From the NCBI RefSeq assembly GCF_000220395.1, contig NW_004087059.1, positions 1-39,800 of the forward strand: a stretch of DNA of 39,800 bases, read 5' to 3'. Positions 11,979 to 23,683 of this stretch are shown here, piece by piece. Source of the DNA: Ichthyophthirius multifiliis. Lineage: Eukaryota > Ciliophora > Oligohymenophorea > Hymenostomatida. The notes under the pieces were generated by a model that worked only from the letters and a program-made list of their open reading frames with translations, searched no databases and was not told where the DNA came from. The first letter of the stretch is position 1, and the number at the start of each line of letters is the position of its first letter. A program made the position numbers and the translations under genes.

Positions 11979-12999
11979 TTTTTTTATTTAATGATAGATT
12001 TTGTAAAGGTTTTATTATAAAAAAATTTATTATGAAAAAAAAAAAAAAAAAAATTTAAATTTTTTTTAATAATAATATATGTTAATTTTTACATTTTTTT
12101 TATTATATTTAAAAATAAATGAATATTTTATTTTATTTTAGAAAAAAAAAAAAAATGAATAATTTTTTTTTTATAAAAAAATATTTTTTAAAAACATTTT
12201 GTTAATATAAAAAGCTAAATATTATTTTGTTTAAATTTTTTAACTTTTTATTTTTTTTAAAATAAATATATTATTTATATTTAAATTTTTTAAATTGTCT
12301 AAATTAATTTGATTTTAATTAATATTTAAATTAATTTTTATTTATATATTTTAGAATAAGTTTATTTAATATTCTTTATAATATTAAATATGAAAGGAAT
12401 ATTATAATATAAATTTATATATTCTAATTGAAAAGTAAATATATATTAAATATTATTTTAATTTAATATTAGATAATTTTTTATATTTGCTAACAATATA
12501 TTATTGTATTTTATTTAAATAACAGATATTTTATTTACTATAATATAATTTTTTGATTTTTGCTATATATATACATAAATAAATGAATTTTTGTTAATTA
12601 AAAAAAGTAATTTTAAATAGTTTAAAATATATATATATAAATTTTCGTAATATTATAATAGTATATTTATTATATTTTAATCTTTTAATTAGAAATTATA
12701 TAATTTTATAATAAAATTAAATTAATATTATTAATTTTTTAACTATATATTATTTTAATTATAAAGATATATATAATTATTATTTATTGAAAAGCTTTTT
12801 TATTTTTTTGTTCTAAAAAAAATTAATTCAATTTTAATTTCTTTTATTTTAAATTTAATATTTATAAAAAATATTAAAAAATAAAATAAAATTATTAATT
12901 TTTATTTTTTCTAATGTATAAAAATATATAAATATTATAAAAAAAATACAAAATTAAATATTAATTTTATATACAATATTATTTAAAAAAAATTAATAT
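11979..12999. other. AT-only intergenic region
   Basis: About 1 kb upstream of the DZIP1-like gene. It holds homopolymer runs and near-random A/T sequence. No gene or RNA seen. Confidence 0.6.
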
Positions 13000-13710
13000 A
13001 TAGCTATTGCTTTGAAATTCGGTATATGTTGTTTCTTTATATTGTTAAACCTACCCTATTACCTTATGTTTTAGTTAAAATTATGACTTTTTTCATGCTA
13101 AATATCCCTTTATTTACACTTCAATAAAATTTTGGATAACTTAAACTCGAGAATCTCTACAAACCTTAATTAATAGCACTTTGTTTTCAGGTTTAATAAA
13201 TTTAAGAAAAGACATAAAAAAATATTGATATTTTAAGCTGAAAAAAAGTTATAATGTCTATTCCTCCCAAAAATTATACTTATATATATGTAATCGGAGT
13301 TAATCATAAAAAATACAAATCTTCTAAAATATAATTTATAATACTTCTTGTGTGTCCTTTTTGTAAAAGTTTTGTTTCAAAAATGAGAAGTTCTTGAATT
13401 GGATTAATAAATACTTAAAATTCAGCTACAACCATATAATTAGTAGTAGATGGAGCTTCCAAAAGACGAATATAGTGGAGAACAGGGAGGAAGGGTGAGG
13501 CTTCAGTTAATATTTTTTCGACTACTATAGATATTATGAAGGCTGTAAGTTGGAAATGACATTCCGAAAATAAAAGAGAACAGTTATGGTTTTTAGAGTA
13601 CCTGATTTTAATTTATCGTGTGTAAATTTAATTTCAGGCAAGGATAGGATTCTAGTCATAAAGATATTATTCAGGGTTATTTAAGAAACTTATTAAGTCG
13701 AATTTAAAGT
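13000..13710. other. GC-elevated island without a recognised gene
   Basis: About 700 bases with clearly more G and C than the flanking A/T-only DNA (for example the purine-rich 13440-13500), so probably under selection or of different origin. Neither strand gives a clean spliced gene. The best frame is minus, 13307-13633, between two TGA codons; it contains KILTEASPFLPVLHYIRLLE and AEFQVFINPIQELLIFE but uses CAA and CTC more than neighbouring genes and has no clear start. A plus frame near 13450 includes MELPKDEYSGEQGGRVRLQL, so both strands look equally protein-like, which argues against coding. I saw no tRNA, 5S, U6, SRP or telomerase template motif. Candidates are an unrecognised structured RNA, a gene fragment, or inserted organellar DNA. 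Confidence 0.5.
13307..13633 (-). other. Open stretch of 109 codons, doubtful coding
   Basis: Open between TGA codons in the ciliate code and lacking a convincing start. In the GC-elevated island an open stretch of this length is not improbable. A possible splice acceptor (TCAG, about 13601) lies inside it. Kept only because part of it has plausible amino-acid composition. Confidence 0.15.
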
Positions 13711-14160
13711 ATTTTTATTTATTTATTTTAAAAAAACAAAAATAAGTGATTATTAGGGTATACTGCGTTTGAATATAGCTTTTGATTTGGTTATATAATT
13801 TAAAAAATGTGATTTTTTTTTTTTTTTTTTTTTTACGTAAATAAAATCTTACTTTTTTGTATTTTTTTGTATTTTTTTTTAAATTTAGTTTAGTTTTAGA
13901 TAAGTTTATTTATTTTTTTATTAAAAAATTTATTGAAATTTATTTAAAATGATTTTTCATATTTTAAATTTATAATTTTTTGCTTTTATATATATAAGCT
14001 TTTTTAAATATTTATATTTTATTATTATAAATTTAGCTAAGCTATTTTAATTTTTTATTTTTCACTAAATTTTAAATAATAATAATAATAATATAAAAAA
14101 TAGGTAGAATATATTTATTATAAATATAAAATATAAATTTAATTTTGGTATAAAAAAAAA
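13711..14160. other. AT-rich upstream region
   Basis: A/T-only sequence with a long T run at about 13818-13834, leading into the gene that starts at 14161. No element recognised. Confidence 0.6.
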
Positions 14161-15002
14161 ATGAATTGTAATAATAAAGATAAAATTTAGTAAAAAAATT
14201 AAAATTTTTAACAAGATAATTAGTTTGTATATTAATCACCAATAGTATTAAAATATATCTTATTTGTTTATCTAAAATAATAAAATAAATAGAAAAATAG
14301 TAAGTCTATATTTAATAGTTAATAAATGCAATTAATATAAATGGCGCCTATTAAATAAAAAAAGAGTATAAATATTTAAAAGAAACTTAAAAAAAAAAAG
14401 AAAAAGAAGTTTAAATAATTCATATCTAAAGATGAATAATCTCAAAAACGTTTATAGGATAAATAAGTGAATTAGTTAATTTTAAATGATCAGTTTAAAA
14501 AATTAAATTTAAACGAAAATTTTGAAATAGAAAACGAATTTAATGAAAAATAAGAAAATTTAAAGAAAAAAGTAAAATTTTATTTGAAAAATTACATATA
14601 TATTGACATTTTTTTTAGATTTTTAAAGAAATATTTAATTTTTTTAATTAATTAAATTAAAAAAGGTTTAGAATCGAATACAAATATGTAAAAAAAATTA
14701 TATTTTATAATTTTATTATTTTTTTATAGGATATAATGCTTAAAATAAACTAAGAATTAATTAATTATGAAGTAATATTTTTTGTTTATAAAATAATATC
14801 AATTTTTTTTTAGATTTTATTTAATAGATTTTAGTAAATATATTTAAAGGAATTAAATATTAATGATTTAAAGGAAAAACTAATAAAAGTTTAAGGTTTA
14901 TGTCTATTATAAAATAATATGGAACAATAATAAAAAGAAATAATGATTATTATGTAAAAAAGTTATTTTAATATTTTTATAAAAGAAATCTAAATCAATT
15001 GA
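14161..15002 (+). CDS. Coiled-coil hypothetical protein, five exons
   Basis: Introns fit 14245-14292, 14572-14618, 14688-14729 and 14772-14813, all GT...AG, and the spliced length divides exactly by three, giving about 220 residues from ATG 14161 to TGA 15000-15002. The first 90 residues are Gln/Lys-rich with a basic run (KKLKKKKKKKFKQF) that could be a nuclear or membrane-binding patch. The rest is helical and probably coiled coil: IFKEIFNFFNQLNQKRFRIE, DIMLKINQELINYE and LKELNINDLKEKLIKVQGL. No family is recognised. An alternative is that the coding region continues past 15002 through another intron into the gap and joins the 15515-16936 gene; the clean stop and an ATG downstream make two genes more likely. 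Confidence 0.62.
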
Positions 15003-15131
15003 ATTTAAAAAAAAAAAAATATTTAAAAGAATTATTAAAAAAACTATTTTTTTTTCTTTAATGTTTAAATTTTTATAACTTTATTTTTATTTATAATATA
15101 ATAAAATGTATATGTTAATAAATAAGAATAA

Positions 15132-15206
<75 letters not shown>

Positions 15207-15445
15207 NNNNNNNNNNNNNNNNNNNNNNNNNNNNNNNNNNNNNNNNNNNNNNNNNNNNNNNNNNNNNNNNNNNNNNNNNNNNNNNNNNNNNNNNNNNNNN
15301 NNNNNNNNNNNNNNNNNNNNNNNNNNNNNNNNNNNNNTACATAGTGTACTCTAAATTTAAGCTTAAAATTATATAATGATTTGTTAAAAGTAATTAATGA
15401 ATATTTATATAAATATAAATATAAATATAAATATATAAATAATTA

Positions 15446-15483
<38 letters not shown>

Positions 15484-15514
15484 CATATATATATATTATT
15501 ATTTAATAATTAAA
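15003..15514. other. Intergenic (TA)n tract with assembly gap
   Basis: A/T sequence, a (TA)n run ending at the gap, the gap itself, then more A/T and a second (TA)n run near 15451-15495. A short protein-like segment just after the gap (about 15339-15389, with a GTAATT donor at 15390 and an AG at 15547) could be an exon of the next gene. Confidence 0.6.
15207..15337. other. Assembly gap (131 N) in a (TA)n tract
   Basis: The gap starts directly after about 70 bases of TA dinucleotides (15137-15206). The repeat is the likely reason for the gap, so its length may be only an estimate. Confidence 0.98.
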
Positions 15515-16936
15515 ATGAATTATTCTTAAATTTATTTAAAAAATTAGAATTTACTTGATTAAGAAAATGATAATTCATATTTTTCAAAAATTTAAAAAGA
15601 AGAAAAAAATATTAAGAATTATAAATTCGATAAAGAAGTAAAATATACAATTTAATAATATTAAACAAAACATAAAAAAGTATACATTGAATTTATTTTA
15701 AGATAATTAAACATAATTTCCATAAATAATAAACTAACTAACGTTTAAATTAGAGGAATATAGAAATAATTGTCAATTATATTAAGAAGAAATAAGTATA
15801 CTGAAATAAAAAAATACTATCTAAGAAAATGAAAATAAGCAAATTAAATAGGAGAATAGTCGATTTAAAAGTAAAATAATAGAAATAGAATAAATTATAG
15901 ATGAAATGATTTATGAGTAAAATTCAAAGGGCATCCTTATGGTAGAAAATGAATATTTGAAAAGCGATATTTCTTAATTATTAAACATAATAAGCTAATT
16001 TGGAGAATATACTGATTTTGTAAAACAATGTAGAGAAAATGATATGATATATTTAGGAAATATAGTCCAAGATATAAAAATAAAGGAAGAGAGAAAAAAA
16101 AGGGTAAAAATACATAGGCAAATAATGAAAAAGAATTATGGGCTCCTAAAGATGCTTTAAAAATAATACTTTAATTATAAAATAAATATAATTATTAATT
16201 AAACTAATGTTTTATTGAAGAAATTATTTACAGTTTTAATAAAATTTATTTAAATATAGAAGACAAATATAAAAATAAAGCTAATTTATAAGTATAAAAT
16301 CTAAAAAAAGAAGTTAATAGTTATAAAATAAAAGAATAGGAAGAAATATAATATAAGTATATTTTTTTATTTTATTTTAATAAAAAAAAATAATAAAAGT
16401 AATGAAAAAAAAAATAAGAAGAATTTGTGTAAGAATGTTTTAAAAAAGTAGACTAGTATGAAATTGCATTAAAAGAAAAAGAAAAAACAATAGAAATATT
16501 AGAAAAATAAATATAAATTTAATAAAATAATAATATTAATTTAGAAAATATAACTTATTAATAAGCATAATAAGAGTTAGTGAGTTAAATTTAATAATAA
16601 ATTCATATTTTTAATTCCGTAGTTTAAAATATGACTAATCAATTGAATAATAATACTTAAAATAATAATAATAATAACTTCTAACGTGTTTTAGAAATGC
16701 ATAAATGGTTTTTTGATAATATAAATAAATATAGTATTTAATTAATATAAAAAATAGAAGAAATAAAAACTAATTTATATAATTAAAATATTAATAAAAA
16801 CATTTCGAATACCTTTAAAAAATAAAATTAAAAACAAGATTATAATTCCTAATAAAACTATATGACTAGAACACCTAATCATCATTAAAATAATTCTTAA
16901 TATTTTTTTGATAATAATATGACACCTAAAAATTGA
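15515..16936 (+). CDS. Coiled-coil hypothetical protein
   Basis: Starts at ATG 15515 in frame with the following coding sequence and ends at TGA 16934-16936, about 460 residues. It is rich in Glu, Lys, Gln and Asn in heptad-like patterns, for example KLEEYRNNCQLYQEEISILK and DEMIYEQNSKGILMVENEYL, and carries a less repetitive block with KELWAPKDALKIILQLQ and CFIEEIIYSFNKIYLNIEDK (about 16130-16270) that is the best handle for a family search. The C-terminus is Asn/Gln-rich with MTRTPNHH and MTPKN just before the stop, which look like TP phosphorylation sites. An intron fits 16357-16399. Frame jumps lie near 15690, near 16100-16112 and in the A10 run at 16404-16413. Long coiled coils of this sort are common in ciliate basal-body and cytoskeletal proteins, but I cannot name it. 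Confidence 0.65.
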
Positions 16937-17120
16937 TTAATATTATATATATATATATGTTTTAGTATTTTTTTTTTTCTATATATATAAAATAAACTAA
17001 AAAAAAAGTATTTTATAAGAATATTAAAATTTTATTATTGTTAAAAAAAAATTCATTTTGATATATCTATTATATATTATAATATAATATATTTTATAAT
17101 TATTTAAAGCTTTTTTTAAC

Positions 17121-17502
17121 TCACATATTTTTATTTAAAAATTCAACTAAATCCAATAATTCTTCTTATTTAATGTTCAATTAATGAATATTATCGTTTT
17201 TATAATACATAAAAATATTAAAAGATTTCTTAACATAATAATTTTAATTTATTGTTTATAGTTATTTATTATCAATATATAGTTTTGCTAATTACTAAAA
17301 TTTGTCACAGATTAGAAAGTTAATTGAAATTATTTACATTCATCAAAAATTTATCATTTTAAAAATAAGCGAAAAATGAATATGAATTGTTATTTACATA
17401 TAAATATAATTCATCATAATTTTAAAATTTTAAAATGACATTTCCTTTTTATATTTTGTTCTCAATTTATAAATCTATAGATATTTTTTTAGAATATTAC
17501 AT
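17121..17502 (-). CDS. Small two-exon hypothetical protein (112 aa)
   Basis: Exon 1 is 17338-17502 and exon 2 is 17121-17294, separated by a 43-base GT...TTTTAG intron (17295-17337); the spliced frame is exact and ends at TGA 17121-17123. The composition is that of a folded globular protein: Tyr, Phe, Asn and Leu are well mixed (NYDELYLYVNNNSYSFFAYF, NQLAKLYIDNKQLQTINQNY, NIKQEELLDLVEFLNKNM), with no low-complexity run. The pattern suggests alternating strands and a C-terminal helix. No family is recognised. The stop is about 185 bases from the stop of the convergent coiled-coil gene. Confidence 0.6.
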
Positions 17503-18798
17503 TTTTTATTTTTAGAAAATAATAAATTATTTATAAAATATATATTTTTATATTGATAAACTAAATCAATATAAAACATTAAAAAAATAAGTGAATTATT
17601 TGCTTATTCATATATAATATTTATAATAATATTCGAAAAAGCTTTATTTTTAACTATATTACTTAAATAATACAAAAAAATAGTAAAGGCTTTAATAATT
17701 AATTATCATAGTTTATTTTCACGAAGACTATTTTTTACTTATGTTAACTATAAAATGGAAGATTTTTTCATGTTTTTATAAAGAAGGAAACTATTTAGTG
17801 TATGATTTAATTAAATTATGGTTTTTTATTTATAATACGTGTTTATTAAATTATATTTTTATTAAAAAAATACTTTTTAAATTTTTAAAATTTTTAAAAG
17901 AAAAATATTTTATTTTAAAAATCTTTAAATATTATTAATTTTTAATATTTAATTTTTTTTATAATATATTGATAATATTTTTTTTGTATCAAAAAATTAT
18001 ATTATAATATATTATTAAATTTTTTCCTATTAGTATTAATTTAAAATTAGTTTTTATAAAGTTAAAAATTAAAATATTTTTTTAATTAAAATTTTTAAAA
18101 TATTATTGAAAAGTTTATTTATTAATATAAAAATAAAATATTTAATATACAGTATTATTACATTATTAATTAAAAGTAATAAAAATAAAAAAATATTGAA
18201 AGAAAATAAATATCTTATTTTTAAATAATTAATAATATTATTGTTAAATTTATAAAGACTTAAAATAAATATGAATTTATTATTATAATAAATATAAAGG
18301 AAAAATAAGGTTTATAGAATTATAATTTCAATTTGACTTTATAAAAATAAAAAGGTATTATAAATATATTTAAAAATAAAAATAAATATAAAAATATAAA
18401 TATAAATATAAATAAAAAATAAAATAATAATAGTTAAATTTATAAATAAATATAAATATTTATAAATTTATATATTTATATATATATTTTTTAATATATA
18501 AATATTTATTTAGATATATTTTCATAAATAAATTGTTTATTAATTTTTTTTCCATTATATTTTTATTTATTAAATAATTTTTAAGATAGTTATAATTTTT
18601 ATTTATTATATAGTTAAAAAATAAGTTTTTATAAATAAAATAATTATTAATATACATATTATTAAATTTAAATATAAATCTTTACAACTTATATTTATTT
18701 ATATATATATATTAACTTTAAAAAATTAATATCATTTATTATTAATATTTTCTCTTAATTTTAAAAAAACATTAATAATTTATTATTTATAATAAGAG
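17503..18798. other. AT-only intergenic region
   Basis: About 1.3 kb of A/T sequence. Open stretches on either strand (such as 17741-17938 and 18460-18657) are made only of I, K, L, N, Y and F codons without the Glu/Gln/Asp of neighbouring genes, so I take them as noise. Confidence 0.6.
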
Positions 18799-20635
18799 TC
18801 AATGATTTTAAAATATTTATTTTTAAAAAAGAGAAATGTTTATTAAATAAATGCATCTTAAATGAGATATATTTTTATATTTTTGATTTTAAAAATTACA
18901 ATTTAAAATTCATCAATTGATTTTATAAAAAACTAATTTTATTTTTAAAAACTTTATTACTTTTACATTGATTAGAAATTAAAAACTGAGAAAAAATATA
19001 TTTCTTATTAATCTTTAAGTATATTTATTTTATCCAAGCAATCCATAAACATATATAAAGTCGGATAAATTGTAATTATTTATTCTATGGGATTTTTTTA
19101 TTTAAAAATTAATCTAAATTATCAAATTGTTTTAAGTAATTTATAATTTCTTATGTCTATTATATATTTTTGTAAAAAAATACTATATTCTGTTTAAAAT
19201 AAGATAAGTTTTCATATTTTTATTCGTTTTATAAATAAAATATTTTTTCCTTTATATCTTATATATTTTTTTGTAAAAAAATTAAAATTTCTTTTTAAAT
19301 AGCTTGGCTTTTAAATAAATATTGTAAATCATTTTTTTTTTATTAAAGTGATTTTTTTTATTAAAATGATTATTATTTTTATTATTAAAAGTTTATTTTT
19401 TTAATTTTAAAATATTATTTTTAATCATCTTAATTATTTTCTTCTTTTTCGTTTGATAATTCATTTAATAATTATTATTTTTTATCTTCTTCAATATCAT
19501 TAATAAATAAAGATGATTAAATATTTTATTAATTCTCTTATATTTATTAAAATTATTCTTCACTACTTATGCTTTGAGATGTTTAGAAAATAATATTTCC
19601 ATAACTATTTTTTCCTATATTACTATTATTATTAGATTATTATTAATTAGTATTTATTATTTATTATTATTTATTATTTATTATTTTATTAATATTTTAA
19701 ATATTAGAAAATTATAAATATTCTTCTTTAAAAATTTCTTAGTTTTTTTCAATATTTTCGAGTATTTTTTCACATTCAATATTAAGTTTTTCTAATTATT
19801 CAATTAATTTTTCTAAAGGAATTCTATCTTAAGGTTTTTTTTTTAAACAAAGAGATATAATTTCACCAATTTTTCCTTTGACACTTTTTTCTTAAAGGTT
19901 TTTGTAGTCTTTAAATTGGAGGATTTATTCAATCACTTCTTAAGTACTATTGCCATAAAACAAAGGGTAAGGGGTAAGACAAAACATTTCATGAAAAATA
20001 CAGCCTAAACTCCAAATATCAACAGATTTATCATACCCCTTATCAAGAACTATTTCAGGAGCTATATATGTGATAGTACCTAGTGATGATTTTAAAAGCT
20101 CGCTTTCTTTAAAGTAACGAGAAGTACCGAAATCAGCTATTTTTAATTCCAAATTTTAAGCTAAAAGTAGATTTTCGGGTTTAAGGTCTCTATGTATAAT
20201 ATTCTAAGAATGTAAAAAAGAAAGTCCTTTTGCCATTTGTATAGAAAACTACAAACTTTACATAAATGGAATTTAAAAATTATTATTTTATAAAAATTTA
20301 TATAAATCGCACATATAGAGTTCTGTAATTAAATAAAAATGATTGTTTAATTCAAAAATTTCAATGATATTTATTATAAATTTATTTTTTTCTTTTTAGA
20401 GATTTTTGGAAATTTCAATTTCTTTAATTAATTATTTTTGGGAAATTTCGTCTAAATTAGATTTATTATTTTTACTGATTTTTATTATTATTTCTGTAAT
20501 ATTTTAAGGGTTTTATGGATCTTAGTGTTCTCCTAAAAATGTTTGGCATATTTAACCGTCGTATATTAACTATTTTATTTTATATTTTATATTTTTTGGA
20601 CTTATTATTTCAGGAAATTAGTGTATATTTTTCAT
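18799..20635 (-). CDS. Serine/threonine protein kinase with long Gln-rich tail
   Basis: Kinase domain in about residues 20-260. The ATP site has IYDGQICQTFLGEH (a reduced glycine loop, with Asp-Gly in place of the first Gly-x-Gly) and the lysine block TEIIIKIS. The catalytic loop is IIHRDLKPENLL (HRD codons 20186-20194), followed by KIADFGTSRYF, a short activation segment with SSLGTITYIAPEIV, and SVDIWSLGCIFHEMF. The C-lobe ends with the Arg of KPQDRIP. All key catalytic residues are present, so it should be active. The tail (from about 19780) is Gln/Asn/Glu-rich, then more hydrophobic, with FIRLYICLWIAWIKQIYLK near 19050. No family beyond Ser/Thr kinase is assigned. The 3' end is unsure: the open frame runs far past 18900; a GTAATT...TTAAG intron would end it at the TGA at 18799-18801. 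Start is the first ATG before the ATP-site block; an upstream exon cannot be excluded. Confidence 0.85.
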
Positions 20636-21251
20636 TTGTGCTCTTTTTTTTTTATATTTTTATAAGTATTTTTTCTTTTTTTTATTGTATAAATATATTT
20701 TTTTTATATTATTAATTAATATTTAGACTAAATTGTAAATTTTATTATTTTATTTTTTATTTCATCTTTATTTTATTTTTATTTTTATTTTTTTAATAAA
20801 CTGTGATATATAATTATTTTTTTAATATTTTTTCATATATAAATTATATATAATTTTATATTATTAATATATATAAATATATTTTTATTTATAAATATAA
20901 TTTTATATAGAAATATCTTATAATATTTTTAATTTATATTAAAAATAAAAAAAATATATAAAATTCATACTTAATAGAAATATTATTTAATTTTTAAATT
21001 TTTTGATTTAAATTCTTAAAAGGTAGCTAAATTAAAATTTTTGTATAAAAATATATTTTTTTAAAAATGTAAATATAAATAATTATAAAAATTATTATAT
21101 AATAATATTAATATATATATATTTATATATTTAAATAAATATATATATATAATATATTTTTCTATATATATTTATTTAATATATTTATATATCTATTTTT
21201 ATATATATTGAAGCGAAAAATTTATATAAAATAATAAAAAAATATAATATA
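20636..21251. other. Divergent promoter region
   Basis: Between the starts of the kinase and eIF2A genes, which point away from each other. A/T only, with (TA)-rich tracts at about 21105-21200. No defined element seen. Confidence 0.6.
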
Positions 21252-23156
21252 ATGCAAAGTTGGGATTCTGAATTCGACATACCAAAAAATAACAATAATT
21301 AAAATACTGAAAAAAAGTTATAAAATAAACCAATATATGTTGAAAGTAAAAAAGAAAATCCTTTTTTAAAAAATATAAAATGTATTATTAAAATCAGAAT
21401 CTTAATAGGAAAAATCTTCTGAAAGTATCAGGCGACCTATGTTTTTTAACAGTAATAAGGATAAACCCCCATAATAATAAAAATAAGAAGAATAAAAGAA
21501 ATAATAAGATATAATATAAGAAGCCTAAAAAAATCAAGAAACATTGAAAAATAATACAGGCTTAACCCCTTAAAATTGCACAAATTTAATATACATAAGA
21601 AGCAAATAAGGAGTATATAGTAGTAATATATTTTAATAAGGCACTGATGAAGAAAATAGATACTTTACAGGATCAGCAGATCAAATGATATAATCATAAG
21701 ACCAATAATACATAGTAATAACTTAAGATATAGGAGTAACAATAGTAAGTACATAAGATAAAAAAATAATTTATAAAAAATAATTTATAAATATAAAAAC
21801 TGTCTATTTGAATGTATTTTTTTTTTTAAAAAAAAAATATAAATTAAAATAATATAAAAAATAGTTAAAATATATATAAGTAATTGATCATATAGATAAT
21901 AATAAATACATCCTATTTTTATATTCTTTTCCTGATTTTAAGCTTATAAATTAATGGGAACATAAACGTTTTATAAAGGAAAATGTTCCATATGTGAAGT
22001 TTAATTAAGGAGAAGAAAAAGCTTTTATTTATAATTACAATAGTGGCTTTTTAGAAGTAATTAATGTAAAAAATAACGAAATAATATAGCAAGCTGAAAT
22101 GCAAAAAATAGACTTCTTTAGTCTTTCTCCTACTCACGATTATGTTGTTGGATGTGCTCCAGAACATATGATGGGCTATGAAAAAACTTAAGCTAGACTA
22201 TAGTTTTACAATTTAGAGAAAGGTAAAAGAGAAAAAGTTAAGAATGTTGAAGAAGCTTAAGAAATATCATTAAAATGGTCCCCAGATGGGAATAATGTAT
22301 GTATTTTAACCTAAGCTATACATGATTAGACTGGAAATTCTTATTATGGGTAAACTATTATGCTTTATTATGCTTTTAATTCGAAAAAATTACTTATTAT
22401 TCCAACAATTGAAGTCAATATTTATATTTTTTTATATATATAATATTTTTTGTTATATATATAAGGGTCCTGCTCATGATTTTGCTTGGAATCCTAATAG
22501 TGAAGATTTTATGATTATTTCTGGTTATATGCCGGCTAAACCTGTTTTATATACTTCAAAATGTGAACCTATTTTTTAATTCGGAAATACTCATAGAAAC
22601 ACTATTAGATATAGTCCAAACGGAAGATTTGTACTTATTGGAGGATTTGGAAATATATCAGGAGACGTAGATATTTGGGATTTAAAAAATTTATAAAAAA
22701 TAGCTAATTTTAAAGCGGCAACAGCTTCTATTATTGAATGGGGAAAAGATAGTAGAACTGTAATATTATTTTCTTATATATATATATATAAATATACGTT
22801 TATATTTAATTAATTAGATTCTAACTGCTGTTGTGACTCCGAGACTTCGTGTAGATAATAATTTTAAGGTCTTTGGATTTAATGGAGATTTAGTTAATTT
22901 CGGAAACTTTACACATACAGAACTTTATGATGTTTAGTGGAAAGTTTAGGAAAAAGTTGGAAAGGAAATTAGTGAAGAGGAAATTTAGAAAAATTGTTAG
23001 TAGTTTTTAAGCAAAAATAATTAAGGGTAGGCAAAAACAGGAGGAGGTGGAAGCTTTGCTGCAATGCTTAGAAGTGACAAGGATGATAAACCTTCGAAAT
23101 TAACGGGATAAGAAGAATGGATTTTAAAAACTAAGGAATAAAATAAAAAGAAATGA
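21252..23156 (+). CDS. eIF2A: Eukaryotic translation initiation factor 2A
   Basis: About 531 residues; eIF2A is a WD-like beta-propeller factor able to deliver initiator tRNA to the 40S subunit at some start codons. Exons fit 21252-21744, 21943-22413, 22466-22759 and 22818-23156. Family blocks are clear: WEHKRFIKENVPYVKFNQGE, LSPTHDYVVGCAPEHMMGYE, SLKWSPDGNNVCILTQ, GPAHDFAWNPNSEDFMIISG followed by YMPAKPVLY, RYSPNGRFVLIGGFGNISGD then VDIWDLKN, ILTAVVTPRLRVDNNFKVFG, and the C-terminal VQWKVQEK. The end is Lys/Gln-rich after a Gly run. In-frame TAA and TAG codons occur throughout and the only stop is TGA 23154-23156, which fixes the genetic code of the window. The N-terminal exon has one frame jump near 21361-21373 (T6/A6). 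Human eIF2A is about 585 residues, so this is close to full length. Confidence 0.95.
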
Positions 23157-23370
23157 GAATTTTTTATTAATAATATATTTTTGATAATTTGTTTATTTAT
23201 TATTAAAATTAGTTTTTGTAAAAAATTAAAAAAATAAAATAATAATATTTAGAGAATATAAAAAAAATATAAATTTTTCATGTATGAATATCCTATTATA
23301 ATATTTTTTTAATTTAAATGTGATAAAAAATTTATGTGTATATTTTTTTTAATTTTTATAAAATTAACAT

Positions 23371-23643
23371 TCATTTATAATATTCCCAATTTTCTTCTTC
23401 TTCCATTATTTCTTCTAAAGTTCTAGTTTCTCCCATATATCTTTCAGGCCATTCTTCAGCATATTTATAATTAGCTTTAAATATATTAATAATATATAAT
23501 ATAGATTTTTTTTAAAAAAATACGATCAGCATAAAGAACTTTTTTCATTGATCGTTCTAAAGTAGGTTTATAAGTTGCACCGTAACCCCAATTTCTAAAA
23601 TATAATATAAAAAAATTAATACAAATATATAAATATATATATT

Positions 23644-23683
<40 letters not shown>

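Noticed and set aside
15106-15354. Open frames running through the N block
   Set aside because: They consist of (TA)n repeat and undetermined bases only.
20515-20715. Plus-strand 66-codon open frame
   Set aside because: Antisense to the start of the kinase gene, including its ATP-site region.
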